From contig JAYKAV010003060.1 of NCBI GenBank assembly GCA_035582835.1, forward strand, positions 40,375 through 104,374: a stretch of DNA of 64,000 nt, in the 5' to 3' direction. Positions 43,701 through 58,254 of the stretch are shown piece by piece; within the stretch, counting starts at the first letter, position 1, and each line of letters starts with the position of its first letter. The DNA comes from Phoebastria nigripes. Taxonomy: Eukaryota > Chordata > Aves > Procellariiformes > Diomedeidae. Below the pieces are notes generated by a model that had not been told where the DNA came from, did no database searches, and saw nothing but the letters and a program-made list of their open reading frames with translations. Both the position numbers and the translations under genes were made by a program.

Positions 43701-46700
43701 GGCCCTGAGAGGTCTTCATGGAAAGCAGAGGTATCACTTGTACTCACAGACTCAGGACACTGATGCCAGAAGGAAGCATAACGTCATCTCATGTCCAGCT
43801 TCTTATACTATCTAGTACCTTGTTTTCTTTACAGCAAGTTTCTCTTTCTATTAACTTGAGGCACAAATCAAATCAGCCATGCTACTGGGTCAAATTCAGT
43901 GGTGATGCATAAAACGGAGGTGAGGATGAGTAAGTTTAGTTAAGAAGCAAGTGTCAGGCAGTCGATGTAACTTTGGAAAGGGCACTGAGGTTGGGCAGGA
44001 AGAGAAGGTCAGTTCCATTAACAGTGATAGTTCTGGATTGCTCAGATTTATCAAGACTTGTAGAAAAAGAGGGTCTGAATTTTGCTTAGTGACTCAGGAA
44101 GAGGTAACACCCTGCTAGGATATGGGTCATTGAAGGTTATCACTCCTTTGTATAGAGCGCACAATAAGCAGGAGCACTCAGTGCTGTTACGGCACTGTAT
44201 CGCACAGAGGAGCTGGAAATTTCCGATAAAAGGGTTGGTGCCATATTCACATCCCTCTCATTTTTTATTCACACTTCTTTTATTACACTTATGTATTTTA
44301 ATTCCCTTTTATTATGTACTTAAGAGTTATTGTGCCCTGAAAGCCAGCAGTCTTGGCCTGGATGATGGGTGTTTATATGATGGCATTGCACCATAAAGGG
44401 CACAAACACAAAATCCTGCACGTTGCCTTTCAGAGCAGGGAGAGTTTTGTCATCCTCCTCTGCCAACATTAAAAATTGGGTCTCATTCTCCAAGACAAAA
44501 GTGTCATATTTTAATCCAGTGTTAATGTTATATTCTCTCTTATGAACTTTCGATATTTTGCTTAAGGCATAAGTAGTTCCTTTGGTTTTATTTGAAGCCG
44601 CCTGTCTCTTGATTTCATAAAACAAATTAATTTCTTAGGAGATCTCTCACATCAGAAGCAACCAACTAGATTAGACTTGTTGATTCAGCATTTAACTGTA
44701 TTTTTACACTGTGGCTGAATATAGCAACACATTATTTGAGACTCGACCAAGCTGGGAATCACAGCGATGGGAGAGTGCACAAACACAGAGCCCTGCAGAG
44801 CTTCTCCTGCTGGCAATGGGTGAGTCGGGGAATCTGCAGCGTCACAGCCCAACGTGCTCTGTCCTTTGGTACAGGTACTACTACATGTGCATGGAGTTAT
44901 GTTTAACACAGAGAGGAACGAGTGTTCAGATATCTGAAAATAAAGCAGAGGCGTAGATAGCTTTGTTTGTGCCATGCTGGAGTGGGAGGCTCAGCCTTGC
45001 CTCTCCACCCTGAGCTCCTTCCCACTGGCTCCAGGGACACCTGCTTCAAGAGATGCTTGTGGGACACCCATTTGCAAAGGGTTTTCAGCCACATGAGAGT
45101 GTAAAAACACCCTGTGTTCCCCCAGGCTAAGGGAGAGGCATTGCAGGGGGTCCTGTCCACCTCAGACTTGCATACAGCAGCTATGTATATCCCTTGTCTA
45201 CGTATATCCTGTCTCTAGGAAGCCACGTTGCCGGCTGCCTGTGGCTTTATGCCGCAGCCCTTTCCTGCTGAGATTGTGCAGGTCCGTTGTGTGAATACTA
45301 TGGAAATGTGGTGCTGGCCCCAAGGAAATCTGTGGTGTCCTCACTGGGTTTCCTTAGAGGTCTTTCCCTCCTGGCAAGCAGGAGCAGATGGCAGAAGGAG
45401 GAATAGTTTATTCCTCTCTTGGCTGGACTTGGTCAACTGCAGCCCGGAACCTATTGCATGTGTTGGATGGGGCCTGACACTAGTGTCCGTGTCCAGCACT
45501 GCTGGGCCAGAAAAGGCCCATTTTCCCACCCCTCAGCACTGCTGGACCATTTGTCCATGACTCCTTTGCCAGGCCATGAGTTCGGTCTGGTTTCTGTCTC
45601 CCCAGAGATCAGTCAGGATCCTTGAAGACCACAACAGCGGTCACCTGAATTTCAGTTACTAAGCCCCAAAACATTTCTGTTAAACAAGAGCAAAGTCAAA
45701 CTGGCATGAAAGTAAAACCAAAACCAAACAGTAATTATAAATGGCCAAAAAGCTGCCTGGCAGAATACAACAAGTAGCTTCTCCAAATGAGTGCCGGCAC
45801 CATATTTCCCAGGCAAGCCCTGGCCACTGTTCCCAATTTCCTCTTTCAAGTCCAGCTGAGCACACTTTTAGTTGCTTATCCATTTTGAAACACCCTTAAG
45901 GGTACTGTTAAAAATGACCTAAATAAATAAATACACAGCAGATATTTCTATGTAGCTGGTGGAACATTTGAATATATTCAAACATTAAGTCAGAGCCAGC
46001 TCCTTGTAATCATTTATGTTTGTGCTCTAGATCTCCCTGTGTGGTGTACCTTTGCAGATAGCAGTGCAATAAAACACTCCATTATCTCCAGATACTTTAG
46101 ACTGTGCCATTCCTTAAACTGTGTGAATTATGCCTGATGTTTCCCTCAGGTAACAGTTACACGGAAAAATGTATTTCCCAATATTTCACCAGGTCTCTTA
46201 TCAGTTCCTGGGTTCCTATCAGCTTCAGCTTGTTTTGCAAGAATGTGCAAAATGAAACAATCTGGGGTTTTGCTCATGGACCAACATTGCTGTGTTCATC
46301 TAGCAGAGGGGTTCACCTAGCTGCAGGCTCCATGGCTCGGCAGGTCTGGGGTCTACGCTCCCCCACACCATCGCCAAGTGTTTGTTCCAGAGTTATTCAG
46401 GTGTGTACAGCCCCTCTCTTTATAACCATTTGAAACCACATCTGGATTTGGAAATTTTAACCTGAACTCACCTTTATTACCAGCCTGCTCTTCCCCTGGA
46501 ATTGCACAAAGCGGGTAGTCACGGGACATGGAGTATTTTGACTTTTGATCTTATGTCAGGATAGTTTCAGATTATTTAAGGACCCTCACTTTCTTGAATA
46601 TTTTGGTAGTTGTTAGGAGAGGAACTTCCAGTTTTTGCATTGCAATGAATTGCCACTTAAATGCTTTAATTTATTTATTTATATATTTGATTTACTGTTA

Positions 46701-47809
46701 ACATACTTAATGTTTTCCATTTGTGGGCTCATAAACATTTCCATAGAAGTATCCCAAGTATACATTGCCATCTAACACAGAAAAGCCTGCTTTTCTTACT
46801 TGTGTTACAGACATCCTTAGAAGTAAAGCAGTAGGTTCAAAGACCACATGCTGAAAATCAGTAGTTTAGATTAATTTTTTAGATTAGTGCTAGCAAACTT
46901 TCACTTCTTTAAACTTTGCTTCTCTGTATCATACAGAGACCACATACTTTTAAAAATATTAAAATATATTAAACACTAAATAAAATATTAAATATTTTAA
47001 AAATAACTATTATCATAAATACGAGTAGGGCAAATTAAAGGTAAAATTCAAGAGCTGAGTTGAGTTAGTTGTAAGCAGAAATTAAACATTATTTTNTTCA
47101 TCCCTCTCATTCTCAATCTACAAATGAGATCTTTCTCATGCTGTTAAAAAGCCCCACAGTACCCTCTGTTGCATTCACACCCCTGAATGTCCTTCCTATC
47201 TGCTTATTTGCAGACCAACACAGGGAAAAAATAAAATATATTTACGGAGATCAGCAGGTGGCCTGACCTGGCATACTGTCTGCTCGGGAGAAGGCAGAAG
47301 TAGGAAAGTGGTAATTCAGGACTATGAGATAATCCCAGCTGTAGGACTCTTTATTAGCACTGCTTATTTGAGGAGGTTTACAAGAATGGCGGCTGAGAGA
47401 TCCAGCAAAAAAAAAACCAACCACAAATGGAGCATTTGAATGAATTTTCATTTATCACTTGGTGAAACAAAGAGCAGGTAGCAATGTCTGTATTTCTGTG
47501 CTCACAGTCCCAGACCCGCCAGCTCCGGGACTCCTGGGCTCATCCACAGCATCTCTCAGTCAGTCGAGCCCTAATTCCTTGGTTTTTTTCTTCCCCCACA
47601 CAATGCTTGTAGCTGATACTTTGGCCTCTGCTTGTACAATGGGAAGCCTTATAGTTCACGTGGCTTAGCTGTGACTTGCATACAGCCTTTTTCTTCTTTT
47701 TAGCTGGTTTTTTTTCAGTTAAAAAAGAGGCTTATTTGCTCCCTGTGCCAAACCTGAAGGAAAGTTTGGCCACCCAGGGCTGTAATCAGGCCCATAGTTG
47801 TCTTTGGAT
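40702..47809. other. intergenic sequence upstream of SLC26A3
   Basis: About 7 kb without a supported gene. Open frames of up to 113 codons occur on both strands (for example 42640-42981 and 41120-41461), but none has a domain, conserved neighbour or splice pattern I recognise. Composition is mixed, becoming AT-rich at 46.6-47.1 kb. No promoter-like CpG island. Confidence 0.5.
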
Positions 47810-47897
47810 CCCTGCCCATGGCAGGGGGTTGGACTAGATGACCTTTAAAAGGTCCCTTCCAATCCAAACTATTCTATGATTCTATGATTCCATGATC
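47810..47897 (+). mobile_element. CR1 3' tail fragment
   Basis: CATGGCAGGGGGTTGGACTA, then AGGTCCCTTCCAATCCAAAC and repeated ATTCTATG units is a CR1 3' end in plus orientation, truncated to under 100 bp. Confidence 0.9.
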
Positions 47898-50800
47898 CCA
47901 AAGCGGCCACTATTGCAGTTCCTATCATCTGCAACATTATTGATAAAGAGAGCTGTACTTCCTCCAGCTGGGATAAAAATATGCAAAGCCACAAATCCCA
48001 AAGCCACATGAGCAAGCCATTTTGCAACCAGTGGGCAGCAACAGCAATGGGAAAACCCTCCAGTTTGGCGCTGGTGGCACCTTCTTTTGCAGCAACTTCT
48101 GGGGAACAGACCTTGGCTGCAGCACCTGCTGCCAGAGCTGGTGCTCCCCTTCGCTCCTTGACAGACTGCTTCAGGCTGTAATCGTGCCAGATCAAACAAG
48201 CTAAAAATATTGTGTCTAATCAGTTTAGGATAAAGGCCATCTTGGAAAAGATAGTTGTTCCAGGAAACGAGCTTCTTTCTCAATACCCAGCATCATTCCC
48301 ACTGAGTCACCGATGGGGCTCAGAGCGCTGGGTTGCAGGAGTGAAACGAAAAAGTCCTTCGGGTGAAACTAAAAAGGGAATCTCCCCCACACTGAGCTTC
48401 ATGCAAAAACACCTAAAAATAAGGCAGTAAGAAACTGGTNGGCATTGGGACTGGGAAAAACAGCCCTAATCCTGGACACAAGTCCCTTGAGAGCAAGCAT
48501 TTGGGGGATTGGTGCATGGCAGGGGAAAGGGGAGCTGCCCATATGTACCATCCAGTTATCAAAGTCTATGAAGAAGGTAATTTAGAGCAAACAGGAGGAT
48601 AAAATAAGAGCAGGATTTCCAGCAGGGCTCTCCCCCGAAGGGTGAGGAGGCAAACACTCCTCGGGATGGGGCCAACGGCACCTGGGAGCCTCCACAAGCA
48701 CAAGCGGGTGGTTGCCCAGGCTGGGCAAAATGGAATCCACTGGGTAGAAACCTGCAGCTGGAGGTCTGGGGAGGTGGTCTCCCAAAGAAAGGCCAGAAAG
48801 TAATCAGTCCTTACCAGACTCTTCTTCATGTGTCAAAAATGTCTTCCCTGTCTCATTGCCCAAAACATTTGCATGAAAAAAATGGTCACACAGACAATGT
48901 GCTTGGAGTGAGTATGTTTGGGTGACGCAGTCTGGTTGTTGATTGAAATTAAATGCTTGCTCTTTGTAACGCCATAAACCCTTGCGTTTCTGGGGCTTAA
49001 AGCTCAATCCTGAAACATTATTACAAAGTGCCACAGAGTTTGAGGAAATTCCTCACTCGTGTCATAGCCCTTACAAAGGCATTAATTATAACTAACTTTT
49101 TAAGATTCATCATTATAAATATAGTAGTACCTTTTCATATAATAGTGGCTTTCATGAAAAATGCATTCAAATATTTGTATTCTTTTTATTAGCTGCCTTT
49201 ATGATCAAAAGTTAATTACCTTTTACTTACTGGCTGCACTTGCATGATGTAATATTTTCCAAGGTCTGCTGGATATACTTTTTTATTTATGACTCAGGAT
49301 GGGCCTAAAATAAAAACCATGTATCTAGGTACATCTGATAAATGTGAGTTGGTTGCAGTCCAATGTCACTATCAGTACAAGCCCTGATTATATATCCTCT
49401 GTCCTGTGATGTGCCCGGGGAAAAACAACCACACAAACATGTGTGTATTCCTTCATTTTGTTAAATCATTCTGTTTTTCTAGCCAATCCAGCCCTTTATT
49501 TACTGAACTATGTACTCAGAGCCTGATTTAAACAGTACTGAGGAGTCAGATTGCAGCTTGTTTTGGATCGGCAGGATTCACCGTCAGGACAAGGTGAGCA
49601 GGGACTGTCGCCTGAGCTATGGGATGCAAGGTACGGTGCAGCGCTGTTCCCATTGGTGCCAGCTCCTAATTAGCAATCACAATAAATAAATGATATACAC
49701 AAAATTTTGCTGAGACTCATGATATTCTAAAGAGTGTTGAGTTGCTGCAGTTTGGGTTGGAAAGTCTGCATCGCCCAGACTAGCCTGGGTCCAGACGGGC
49801 TCTGGGCCAGCCCGCTGTGGGAAGAGAGACCTCCTGCTGCCAGCAGTGGCAAGTCTGAAAAGCTTTCTGCCTCATCTCTTGGGTGTAAAGTGAGGCTTTG
49901 CCAGAAGGGTATCCACCTCCACGAGAACCCTTCTGCCTTTCTCGTGCACTTTGAGATGTTCCTAAAGTTTCTAGGACAATTTTCTTCCACCTGAAGCTAA
50001 GTCTTAGTTACTTTTAAACAACTGGGTTTTGTTTCAATGACTGGTTAAACCACAACTCTCTATAGTGAGACATACCAAAAATTGATGGAAATTATCAGGG
50101 TGAAGCAAAGGAGAAAGTCAGGGCACTTTTAGGAGAGCGCAGGTGGAAATGCTCAGCTGCAGACGGGTGAGGTAGCAGAAGTAACCGGGAAAGCCGGCTT
50201 GCTGGGAAGGCTGATAGGAGGCAAGGAAATACAAATTAACCTATGAAGGGACTTGGGCCACGGGCTTCTGAGGGGTCTTCTGTGCCTGCAGCCTGGCACA
50301 TGTGTGGGAGGGGGGTACAGAGCCCCAGTATGGCATCAGCCCCTGCGGGGTCCTGTGACACCTTCGTGTGCAAGAAGGGCACGGGGGGCTGGGGACAGGG
50401 AGGGTGGTCTGGCCGCTTTCCTTGCACCCCCAGCTGAGGTCTTACCCTTGCACAGAGGGCTGCCGGCGTGCTCTTGTGGAAGGGTGACCCTCCTGTGAGG
50501 CTCCTTCGGAGGGCTCAGAAATCAGCTGCACGAAGGAGGAGGAGCAGGGAGATGTCCCCCACCGCCCTGCTCCCAGCCCTTCCCCTCCTCATGTCAACCC
50601 ACAGGGGAGCAGAAACAGCTGAGCACTCATTCTGGACTGAAAAGAGACAATTCTGGGCTTGATTTAGCCACATGAGGTAAAAAAATAATTTCTTAAGGAC
50701 AACAGATCATGTCTTCTCTTGCCAACTGCTTACATGTTGGAAAACGAAACTTTGTTGTGTATACACGAGGCCATTGAAATCTAAGATTTTTCCAAACTGG

Positions 50801-53800
50801 TGCAACCCAATCGCAGAACATCGTGCACGGCCTTGACTGCCCTGTGCACCAAGAGCATTTCATTAATATTTAAACTTGGCCTTTCGACTCTTATCCCAGA
50901 AGCCGTGGCAAGGTTTTGTGATTTAAGCAGGGTTGTGTAAGCAAGACAGCCCTGGTGGGTCTGAGCTGCTGAATGGCAGAGCTCGCACGCGCTCCTGCAG
51001 ACCGGGAGCTTGCAAGGTGCATGGGCTGGAAGTCACAGCGGATGAACCGGGCTTGTCCCAGAAAGCTGCAGGCAGTACTTCTGGTGAAGCTGTCACACAT
51101 GAGAGCTGACCCGCACAGTGTCCTGGGAGAGTGAAGAGAGTCATGCCAGGAAGGAGTCCTGGTGTGCGAACAGGAACCCAGCACATGCCATACCATGGCT
51201 GTAACCTATTTGCCTTTGTCCCCATGATTGGGGAGCAGTGGGAGTAGCACGGCGGGGCAGAGACTTAGCTGGGGGTGCAGAGGAGAACAACTTTGATGGA
51301 GCACTAAGATTATAAATGGTTGTGGAAGACCATCCGTACCGTCCTATGACCTCATGTGCCTTGTGCTCACAGAAGGCAAGAAAAACTTGGACAGTTTTAA
51401 TATTCTGAAGGCAGGATGGAGAGGATGAAAGAGTATCATGTCTGTGGCAGAGGAATAAGGCACCAGCAAAATGTGTAGAAAGAATAAATGACATGTGCAG
51501 AGTAGTGGGTGTCTCCTTAAGGCACTGACAAATTAGTGTATAATCTTCAGCAGAAAAGATTGAGGATGAATATCCCTGGCACCCTGCTCCTGATTGATGC
51601 AGCTGTGAAAACCTGTTTTTCTTAAGAATCAATATGTAAAGCTCTCTCCTCACTTCCTAGACATCTACCTATCTGCCTGTGCCAGGTTCCTTATGCACAG
51701 TTACGAAAACACAAATGAATACTAATAACAATTCCAACACAACCATTAATCAATATTAATGATAATGCAAACACAACCATTAGACTGGCCAGATTATACA
51801 CAAAAATGAGTTGAGGCTCTTGCAACCACTATAAACCATTCTTTTTATATATATTGATATTTTATGATATTGATATTTTTATACATATAAAAAAAATATT
51901 TTGCCTTGACAGTCTAAAAATACAGCATATGAAATGCCATTGAACTCTTGTATTCCTGGTTAGCATTTGAAAACTGATCCAAAATATAATTCTTACTCAA
52001 GCATAATTTATTAACATAAACCTATGTTGATAACCTTTACACTCGGTCTGAAGATAAAATGTTTGTAAATATGCCTCTTATTTAATCACTCCAATTTTTT
52101 GGAAGATAATAGTTCAATTAGAGGAACAGTACCTTGATTAGAAGAACAATTAATGCTTGTTTAAGTGTCATTTTTATTACTACTGTCTCATTCTACACTT
52201 AAACATTACCCGAGGTATCTCACTATTAATGTATTAATGATGTAATAGCACTTGTCATTTTTTAGGACCTTCCACTCAAGATTCTTGAATTGCTTTATGA
52301 CTGTTAGTGTAATTTTATAACAGCCTTCCATAGTAGATAAACATATGATATTTTTATATCATTTTCTTTACTTAAAAGAAACTGAGGCACATAAAATTAC
52401 TCAGTGCCATATCAAAGGATGTTTTATTGATAGATATTTTGGAAACTTCCTTTGCAAGGACATCTTCTCCTGTGATGGCCCAGACAGCCCAGNGCACCTC
52501 TTGTTAGAGGCAGATATTAGCTCATAGCAATCGATATTCTTCATTGTTCTGGAATTAAAATAACCTTGACTGGGAGAAGCCTTCTGAGAGCCTGACCAAC
52601 CTTTGAATTATTTCCAGGGGAAGAATACCATCCTTACGTTCTCTCTCACCCATGCTTCGAGTCAGTGGCAGGTCCTTGAGACTATTCTAGGTCTTAAGAT
52701 CCCTGGATTGAAAAACCCTGCCCTAGAAATCTGCTTCCTCCTTTTGCTGGCAGAGCTATTGCTCTTGTGTCGCAATCAGAGTGAGGCTGGATTACTGACG
52801 TGGTTTTCCATCTCCCTCACTACCAACCAGCTCAAAATCACCACCGTGTCCCTCAGGAGTCTGCACTGATTTGCTCCATGACCAACTAGCTCATACAGGG
52901 CAGGCAGCCATGTCCTTGTGTGGGTTGTTGTGCCTCAGCTATGTGACCTGGGTGTTCAGGTCCTATTGTTTGTGTGCTGCCATCCACGAGGATGTCTCAT
53001 CAGATGTCTTCCTTAATTGTTTCCCAACAATGTGTCTTTAATCCATTTTAGTTATTGATTAGGCCACCAGCAAGAATTCCAGAATTGCAATAACTGCGGT
53101 TGAGATTGTTTGGGAGGTCTGTGAGGGGCATTGCAGGTATTTGATATTAGTCTGTTAGACATTAATATGACTGTACTCCACAAATATGTTAAGAATGCGG
53201 CTATACAAAAGGCACCTGTACCTCTGTGCAAAGGACGGTCTGAGTGGGAGTTCCTGATCTTCTAGCTCTCAATATTAGAAACAAAAAAGTGTAAATGAAA
53301 CTAGAGAGAACCAAATTCAAAACCCATGAAGGAAATCCTTTTTCTCTAAGTGCCCAACTCAAGGTGAAATTCCTGCCATACAGTGTCGTTGAGGCCAGTA
53401 GTCTGACAGGAATTTAGCAAGTGAATATTGACTGCCCCACTTCGCAGCTGCAGTGCTCCGTGCTGAGCTGCAGGTCTTTGCAATAAGCTCCCGTGCATAG
53501 AATCTGCTTCAGGATGAATTCTGGGATGGTTTCAGTCCAAATGGTTCAGGCATTTCTAAGAATATGACTTAGGAAGAGTGCATTCCTTTTCTGCCAGCTT
53601 TTATTTGTGAAATGTCCACCTCTGCTCACTGACGCTCCAACTTACCCCACTTGCTCCATGCAGTGGGCCTCAAGGCTGCAGACCTGCTGAGAGGGGACCA
53701 AAACAAAGCCAGATATTGGGTCTCCTCATTTCTTGTTATCACTTTTTAAAAGAGCCCAGAAACAAACACTAGTTAAAGAAAACTATTAAGATTGCAAAGT

Positions 53801-56800
53801 GAAGCATCCCAAATNAGGACGTGACAGAATTCAGGTTGCTTATGTGCATATATATTGGATATAGACATTAACTGCAGGATCTCATGGCTGTGTCCCACGG
53901 GACCCTTGCCTCTTTCAGATCAAAAGAAGTCTCTGCTGGAGATGGATTGGGTGGCTCATGGAAGAAGGCTGATGTGGATGCCCATAGCTGAGCTTGTCGC
54001 ACTCAGCTGTCTTTACGAAAAGATGGGCACATCCAGGGTGTGATTAGCCCATCTTCCCATGGTGGCTGTCTACAGGAGGTCATCTGAATTGTGCCTTGTG
54101 AATATCTGTCACTCCCACTGACTGCAGCGGCACTCCACAGGAGTCTCCCAGATGCAGGTGTCGACTTTGCAGATGTTTAAGGTCCAGTGATTCGACTCCT
54201 ATCCTTGGAGGTTTGAAAAAGTTAGAGGGCTTCAGGAACAGAAGATGAATTTCCAACATCTGTCTACTTTGGGTCATGACAGAGCAGTGTAGATTCTTTC
54301 TTGGTGCAATAAGGCAACTCCTGTGTTTGTTTGCTGAGCTGACAGTGGCCTCCTGGATCAGCTCAGTCAGGTGAGCTGGGATGATCTAAGGGGCCGTGGG
54401 TGCTAACGGGGAGGTCCTGCTCCCCTCTCCAGCATCCTGACACCTCTGCTGTGCATTGCCCCATGGCAAAGGTGCTAATGTGTAGCTTGACTGAGGAACA
54501 GATAGAAAAGGAACAGTAAGGAGAAGAGGGGAAAGATGAGTGGAAACTTGGCAACTACCAATGAAGANAGACACTGTGGGTCTGCTCTGCAATTTTCCAA
54601 GTAAACCTACTAGATGTCCCCTTGGCATAGTCAGATCACGCTTTTACAGCATAAATCAGGTTGGATTTTCAAAGCAAAAGCTTTGAAATGAATCTCTACT
54701 ACTAGGCTTCCCCCAACAGCACTGTAATTGGGCTTTGTGGTGGCAACATAATGCACAGTCCATACTCCCAATCCTTACCCAGCCCCAGTGCCTTTTGGAG
54801 TTTTCAATTTCCCTCAGCTCCTTCTGNAGGGAGAGAAGTTATTTTAGAGTGAGGCAGAATAAATATGCTTGAACCATGGGCGTGGGGAATCTGGAGTTGA
54901 GCTACAGCATAGTTACTCTAAATTTAGTTCTAAATGCACAAAGAGGTAAGTCACTTCAGATGGCTGCTGCTGCAAAAGAAATGGATGTAGTAATATCTCT
55001 GGTGAGCCATGGAAATATCCCTCCAGAACAAACTGATAGAGAAAAGAAATGGATTTTAACCCATGTTTTAGGGTGTTGCTGAATCAATGTCTAAATATGC
55101 CCAAGTTAATAAGGACATTAGAGGGAGTGAAAATCTCTGAGATAAAGATTCCTTAATCCTGCAGAAGGACCAGATCTGGAGTCCTCACAGGTGCTGACAA
55201 TGTACTTTAGGCTACTGCTTGGTGACTTTGGGATGTTAGAGCATCTGATGACCCAGCAGGGCAGTAGGGACAAATTTGCCCAACAGTTGGCGCAGGAGCA
55301 TTACCTTTTTGGGTGCTTCTTTTTTTATTCTATTTGAAACCAGCCTCAAAGATCCACAGACATCCTCTTTCCAAAGAAGTTGAGCCTTGCTGAGCTTATC
55401 CAGGCACTCCTATCACCCTGAAGCTATGTTTAGGAGTATGGCTACACTTCACTTCCACTCACGTAGACATACGTGAACTGGCTAAAACTGGTTAATTTAG
55501 ATGCTGATGACAGAAAACAGTCCAGTCTGACTTGCACCTAGTTGCATATAAATGGCTCCACATCCTCTTTTCTGCTCTGCAGCTGCTGGGTTCTTGTATC
55601 CAATATTTTTTGTATTTTTTTTTCATCTTACTGGCTCCCTGCCTCACTTCTGACTATGCTTTAGCCTTCCTCCAGCACTGAAAAGTTGCCTGCAAGTCCG
55701 TGAACCTGGATGCAAGGAGACTTCTCTACTGAAGAAGTCACGGGGGTAGCACAGAAGGTCTGTCCAGGCTCCTGCGCACCTGGGTCCAGGAGTGTTGTCA
55801 GTAGAAGCACATTTGTGCTGGTGTCCAGTTCAGGATTAGGAAAAGTGACTGAACTCAAGCACGTGAAGTGCTTTCTAGGACACAATTTAGAGTGAAAGAC
55901 ACAATGCACAACATGTTGGGCTGGAGTGGGGCAAACCAAGCTGCCAGAAGGGAGCGCAGGCCTGCTGCAGGCAGGCGAGTGCGGTACCCCAAACTGCATT
56001 CCCAGGGCGTTCTCCTGCTGTAGGGCTGGGACCTGCCTCCTCCACACTCCTGCCATCCCAGCACTGGCTGCTCTCATGCACTGAAAGCTGGAGACCCTAA
56101 ACAGAGGGAAAAAAACTTTCCAGACAGCTCCTAGCCCATCTCCATGTTAATGTGTTAATGAGACCTTGTGTTAAGATGTAGAACAGAAGAGAAGGTGGAG
56201 TTCACATTTTTGGGTTAAAAGTTTATTAAGGCTGGCTGGGGAGGAATAGTAATTAATAGTAATTAACATTCATTATCTAGTAAACCTCTAAAGATAGCCC
56301 TGTGGCCAGTTTAGAAGAATTATGTCTTTATTGTTGTTCTTTCCTTTTATGTATGAGTAATTACAGTATGAGTAATCTATCAGGATCATCTTCTCTGCCA
56401 TATGTGCACTTTTTAAAAGTGGAGGTTGTAAGCTAGTACATGATTTTGAGTCTCTCTCTCTAAATTACCTCTTCTCTTTCAGTGCCATTTCCAAACTTTC
56501 TGCCATAGATTTATTTTATTTGAGCACCTGCAGCCTCCTCCTGCAGTCTCATTGGGAGCATCTACATCAGTGTGTTGTTTCAGAACACAAGTCCACTTTT
56601 GTAGCAAATCTCTTGATCATCTCCCATTCCTCTGCTTTGGGTTGCATGGTGGAGCAGCCTCAGACTGCATGAACCAGATTCCTGGGGATGGGAACAAATG
56701 GGAAGATGTGCTCCAGGGGTGCATCCAGGAGCAGCTGCAAAGGAGAGTTTAACAGAGCCAGGCTACAGCTTATCCAAAATAAAGAAAAGCACTGAAATGT

Positions 56801-56855
56801 GGATTTCAGGTCCTCAGCACCAACTGCTTTGCTGTACAAATCCACTCCTGTTTGT
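47898..56855. other. intergenic sequence, no gene seen
   Basis: Nine kb of unique-looking DNA. The longest open frames (such as 51141-51653 minus, 170 codons, and 55661-56077 minus, 138 codons) show no recognisable family. 50.2-50.6 kb is more GC-rich but lacks the CpG density of a promoter; 51.7-52.4 kb is strongly AT-rich. Confidence 0.5.
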
Positions 56856-56860
56856 ACGTA

Positions 56861-57455
56861 TGTTGTGGTTTAACCCCAGCCAGCAGCTAAGCCCCACTCA
56901 GCCACTTGCTCACTCCTCCATCCAGTGGGATGGGGGAGAGAATCGGAAGGGTAAAAGTGTGAAAACTTTTGGGTTGAGATAGACAGTTTAACAGGTAAAG
57001 CAAAAGCCGCGCATGCAAGCAAAGCAAAACAAGGAATNNNTTCACTGCTTCCCATCGGCAGGCAGGAGTTCAGCCATCTCCAGGAAAGCAGGGCTCCATC
57101 ACGCATCACGGTTACTTGGGAAGACAAACGCCATCACTCCAAATGTCCCCCTTTTTCTCCTTCTTCCCCCAGCTTTATATGCTGAGCATGACGTCATATG
57201 GTATGGAATATCCCTTTGGTCAGTTGGGGTCAGCTGTCCCGGCTGTGTCCCCTCCCAACTTCTTGTGCACCCCCAGCCTACTTGCTGGTGGGGTGGGGTG
57301 AGGAGCAGAAAAGGCCTTGACTCTGTGTAAGCACTGCTCAGCAATAACGAAAACATCTCTGTGTTATCAACACTGTGTTCAGCACAAATCCAAAACATAG
57401 CACCATACAAGCTACTATGAAGAAATTTAACTCTATTCCAGCCAAAACCAGTGCA
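56861..57455 (-). mobile_element. solo LTR of an avian endogenous retrovirus (ERVL-like), copy 2
   Basis: Same element and orientation as 19150-19743, about 595 bp with three N at 57038-57040. Flanks are ACGTA (56856-56860) and AGGTA (57456-57460), a 5-bp duplication with one mismatch. On the minus strand a perfect CRE (TGACGTCA, 57189-57196) precedes a TATA box (CATATAAAG, 57173-57181), so its promoter motifs are better kept than in copy 1. No internal viral genes are attached. Confidence 0.87.
57173..57196 (-). promoter_or_regulatory. LTR core promoter motifs (CRE plus TATA)
   Basis: On the minus strand TGACGTCA is followed 7 bp later by CATATAAAG, inside LTR copy 2. In copy 1 both motifs are altered. 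Confidence 0.6.
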
Positions 57456-57460
57456 AGGTA

Positions 57461-58254
57461 CTACATGTTAAAGTAGAGGTAGCTCTTGCCCTCTGTGCCT
57501 GTTCACTTCGTAATGCAAGTCATGCTGGTTTTATTTGGTTTAACCCTCATTTTTTCCGTATGTTTCTTTTTCTTTCCTTCCTTTTCTTACACTTATATAC
57601 AAGTAGTTTCAGGCAACATTTGGCTTGTCGTTGTTTTACTACCTGCAAAATTACATTTCTTCATTGCTGAAACACCAACCCTTAGTGTAAGGACTAGTTG
57701 TATATCATTCTAGATTGTCTGAATGTTATTTAACCTCTTCTTTCTCTACCCTATGTATCCTAATGATAAACACAAAAGGTATATATAAAGTTTTTGCTTA
57801 TAAACTTTCACTTATAGACTGCAGGTGAAGACCCCCAGGTTGGAAGGACTTGATGATTCATCAGTTCATCCTGGACTACTTAAGGAGTCAGAGAAGCAAC
57901 CTCTGACTGTCTTCAGAGACCTGGAGAAGGAAAGGACATCGGAGTCTTGCTGAGTGCGAAAGAATTTACTTTATTTTTAAGTGAAGGAGAAAGGAGAACC
58001 AAAGGAATCTGAGACTACTTCAACACTTTTATATAAATTTTAGCACCTTGAAGATAATAAAGAGAGAAGCAATAATGAACAGACATTTTTCAAGAACAAA
58101 TTGTATCAAACTGATAAAACCTTCTCTTTGATAGAGTAACCAGCCCAGGGTAGATCTAAAGTAGACGTGAAACTTTCTAACGATAATGATACTAGAGCTG
58201 AGGAATAGGTAGCCAGCAGCATCGTAAAATCTCCTTGGAGCTCCTAAAGAGCAG
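57461..58254. other. intergenic sequence between LTR copy 2 and a CR1 fragment
   Basis: Unique-looking, AT-rich; nothing recognised. Confidence 0.5.

Noticed and set aside
51141..51653. 170-codon minus-strand frame
   Set aside because: No recognisable family and no supporting context; expected by chance in 23 kb of gene-free DNA.
19150..57455. Two LTRs as the ends of one provirus
   Set aside because: They lie about 37 kb apart with SLC26A3 between them, and each has its own, different 5-bp flanks. They are independent solo LTRs.
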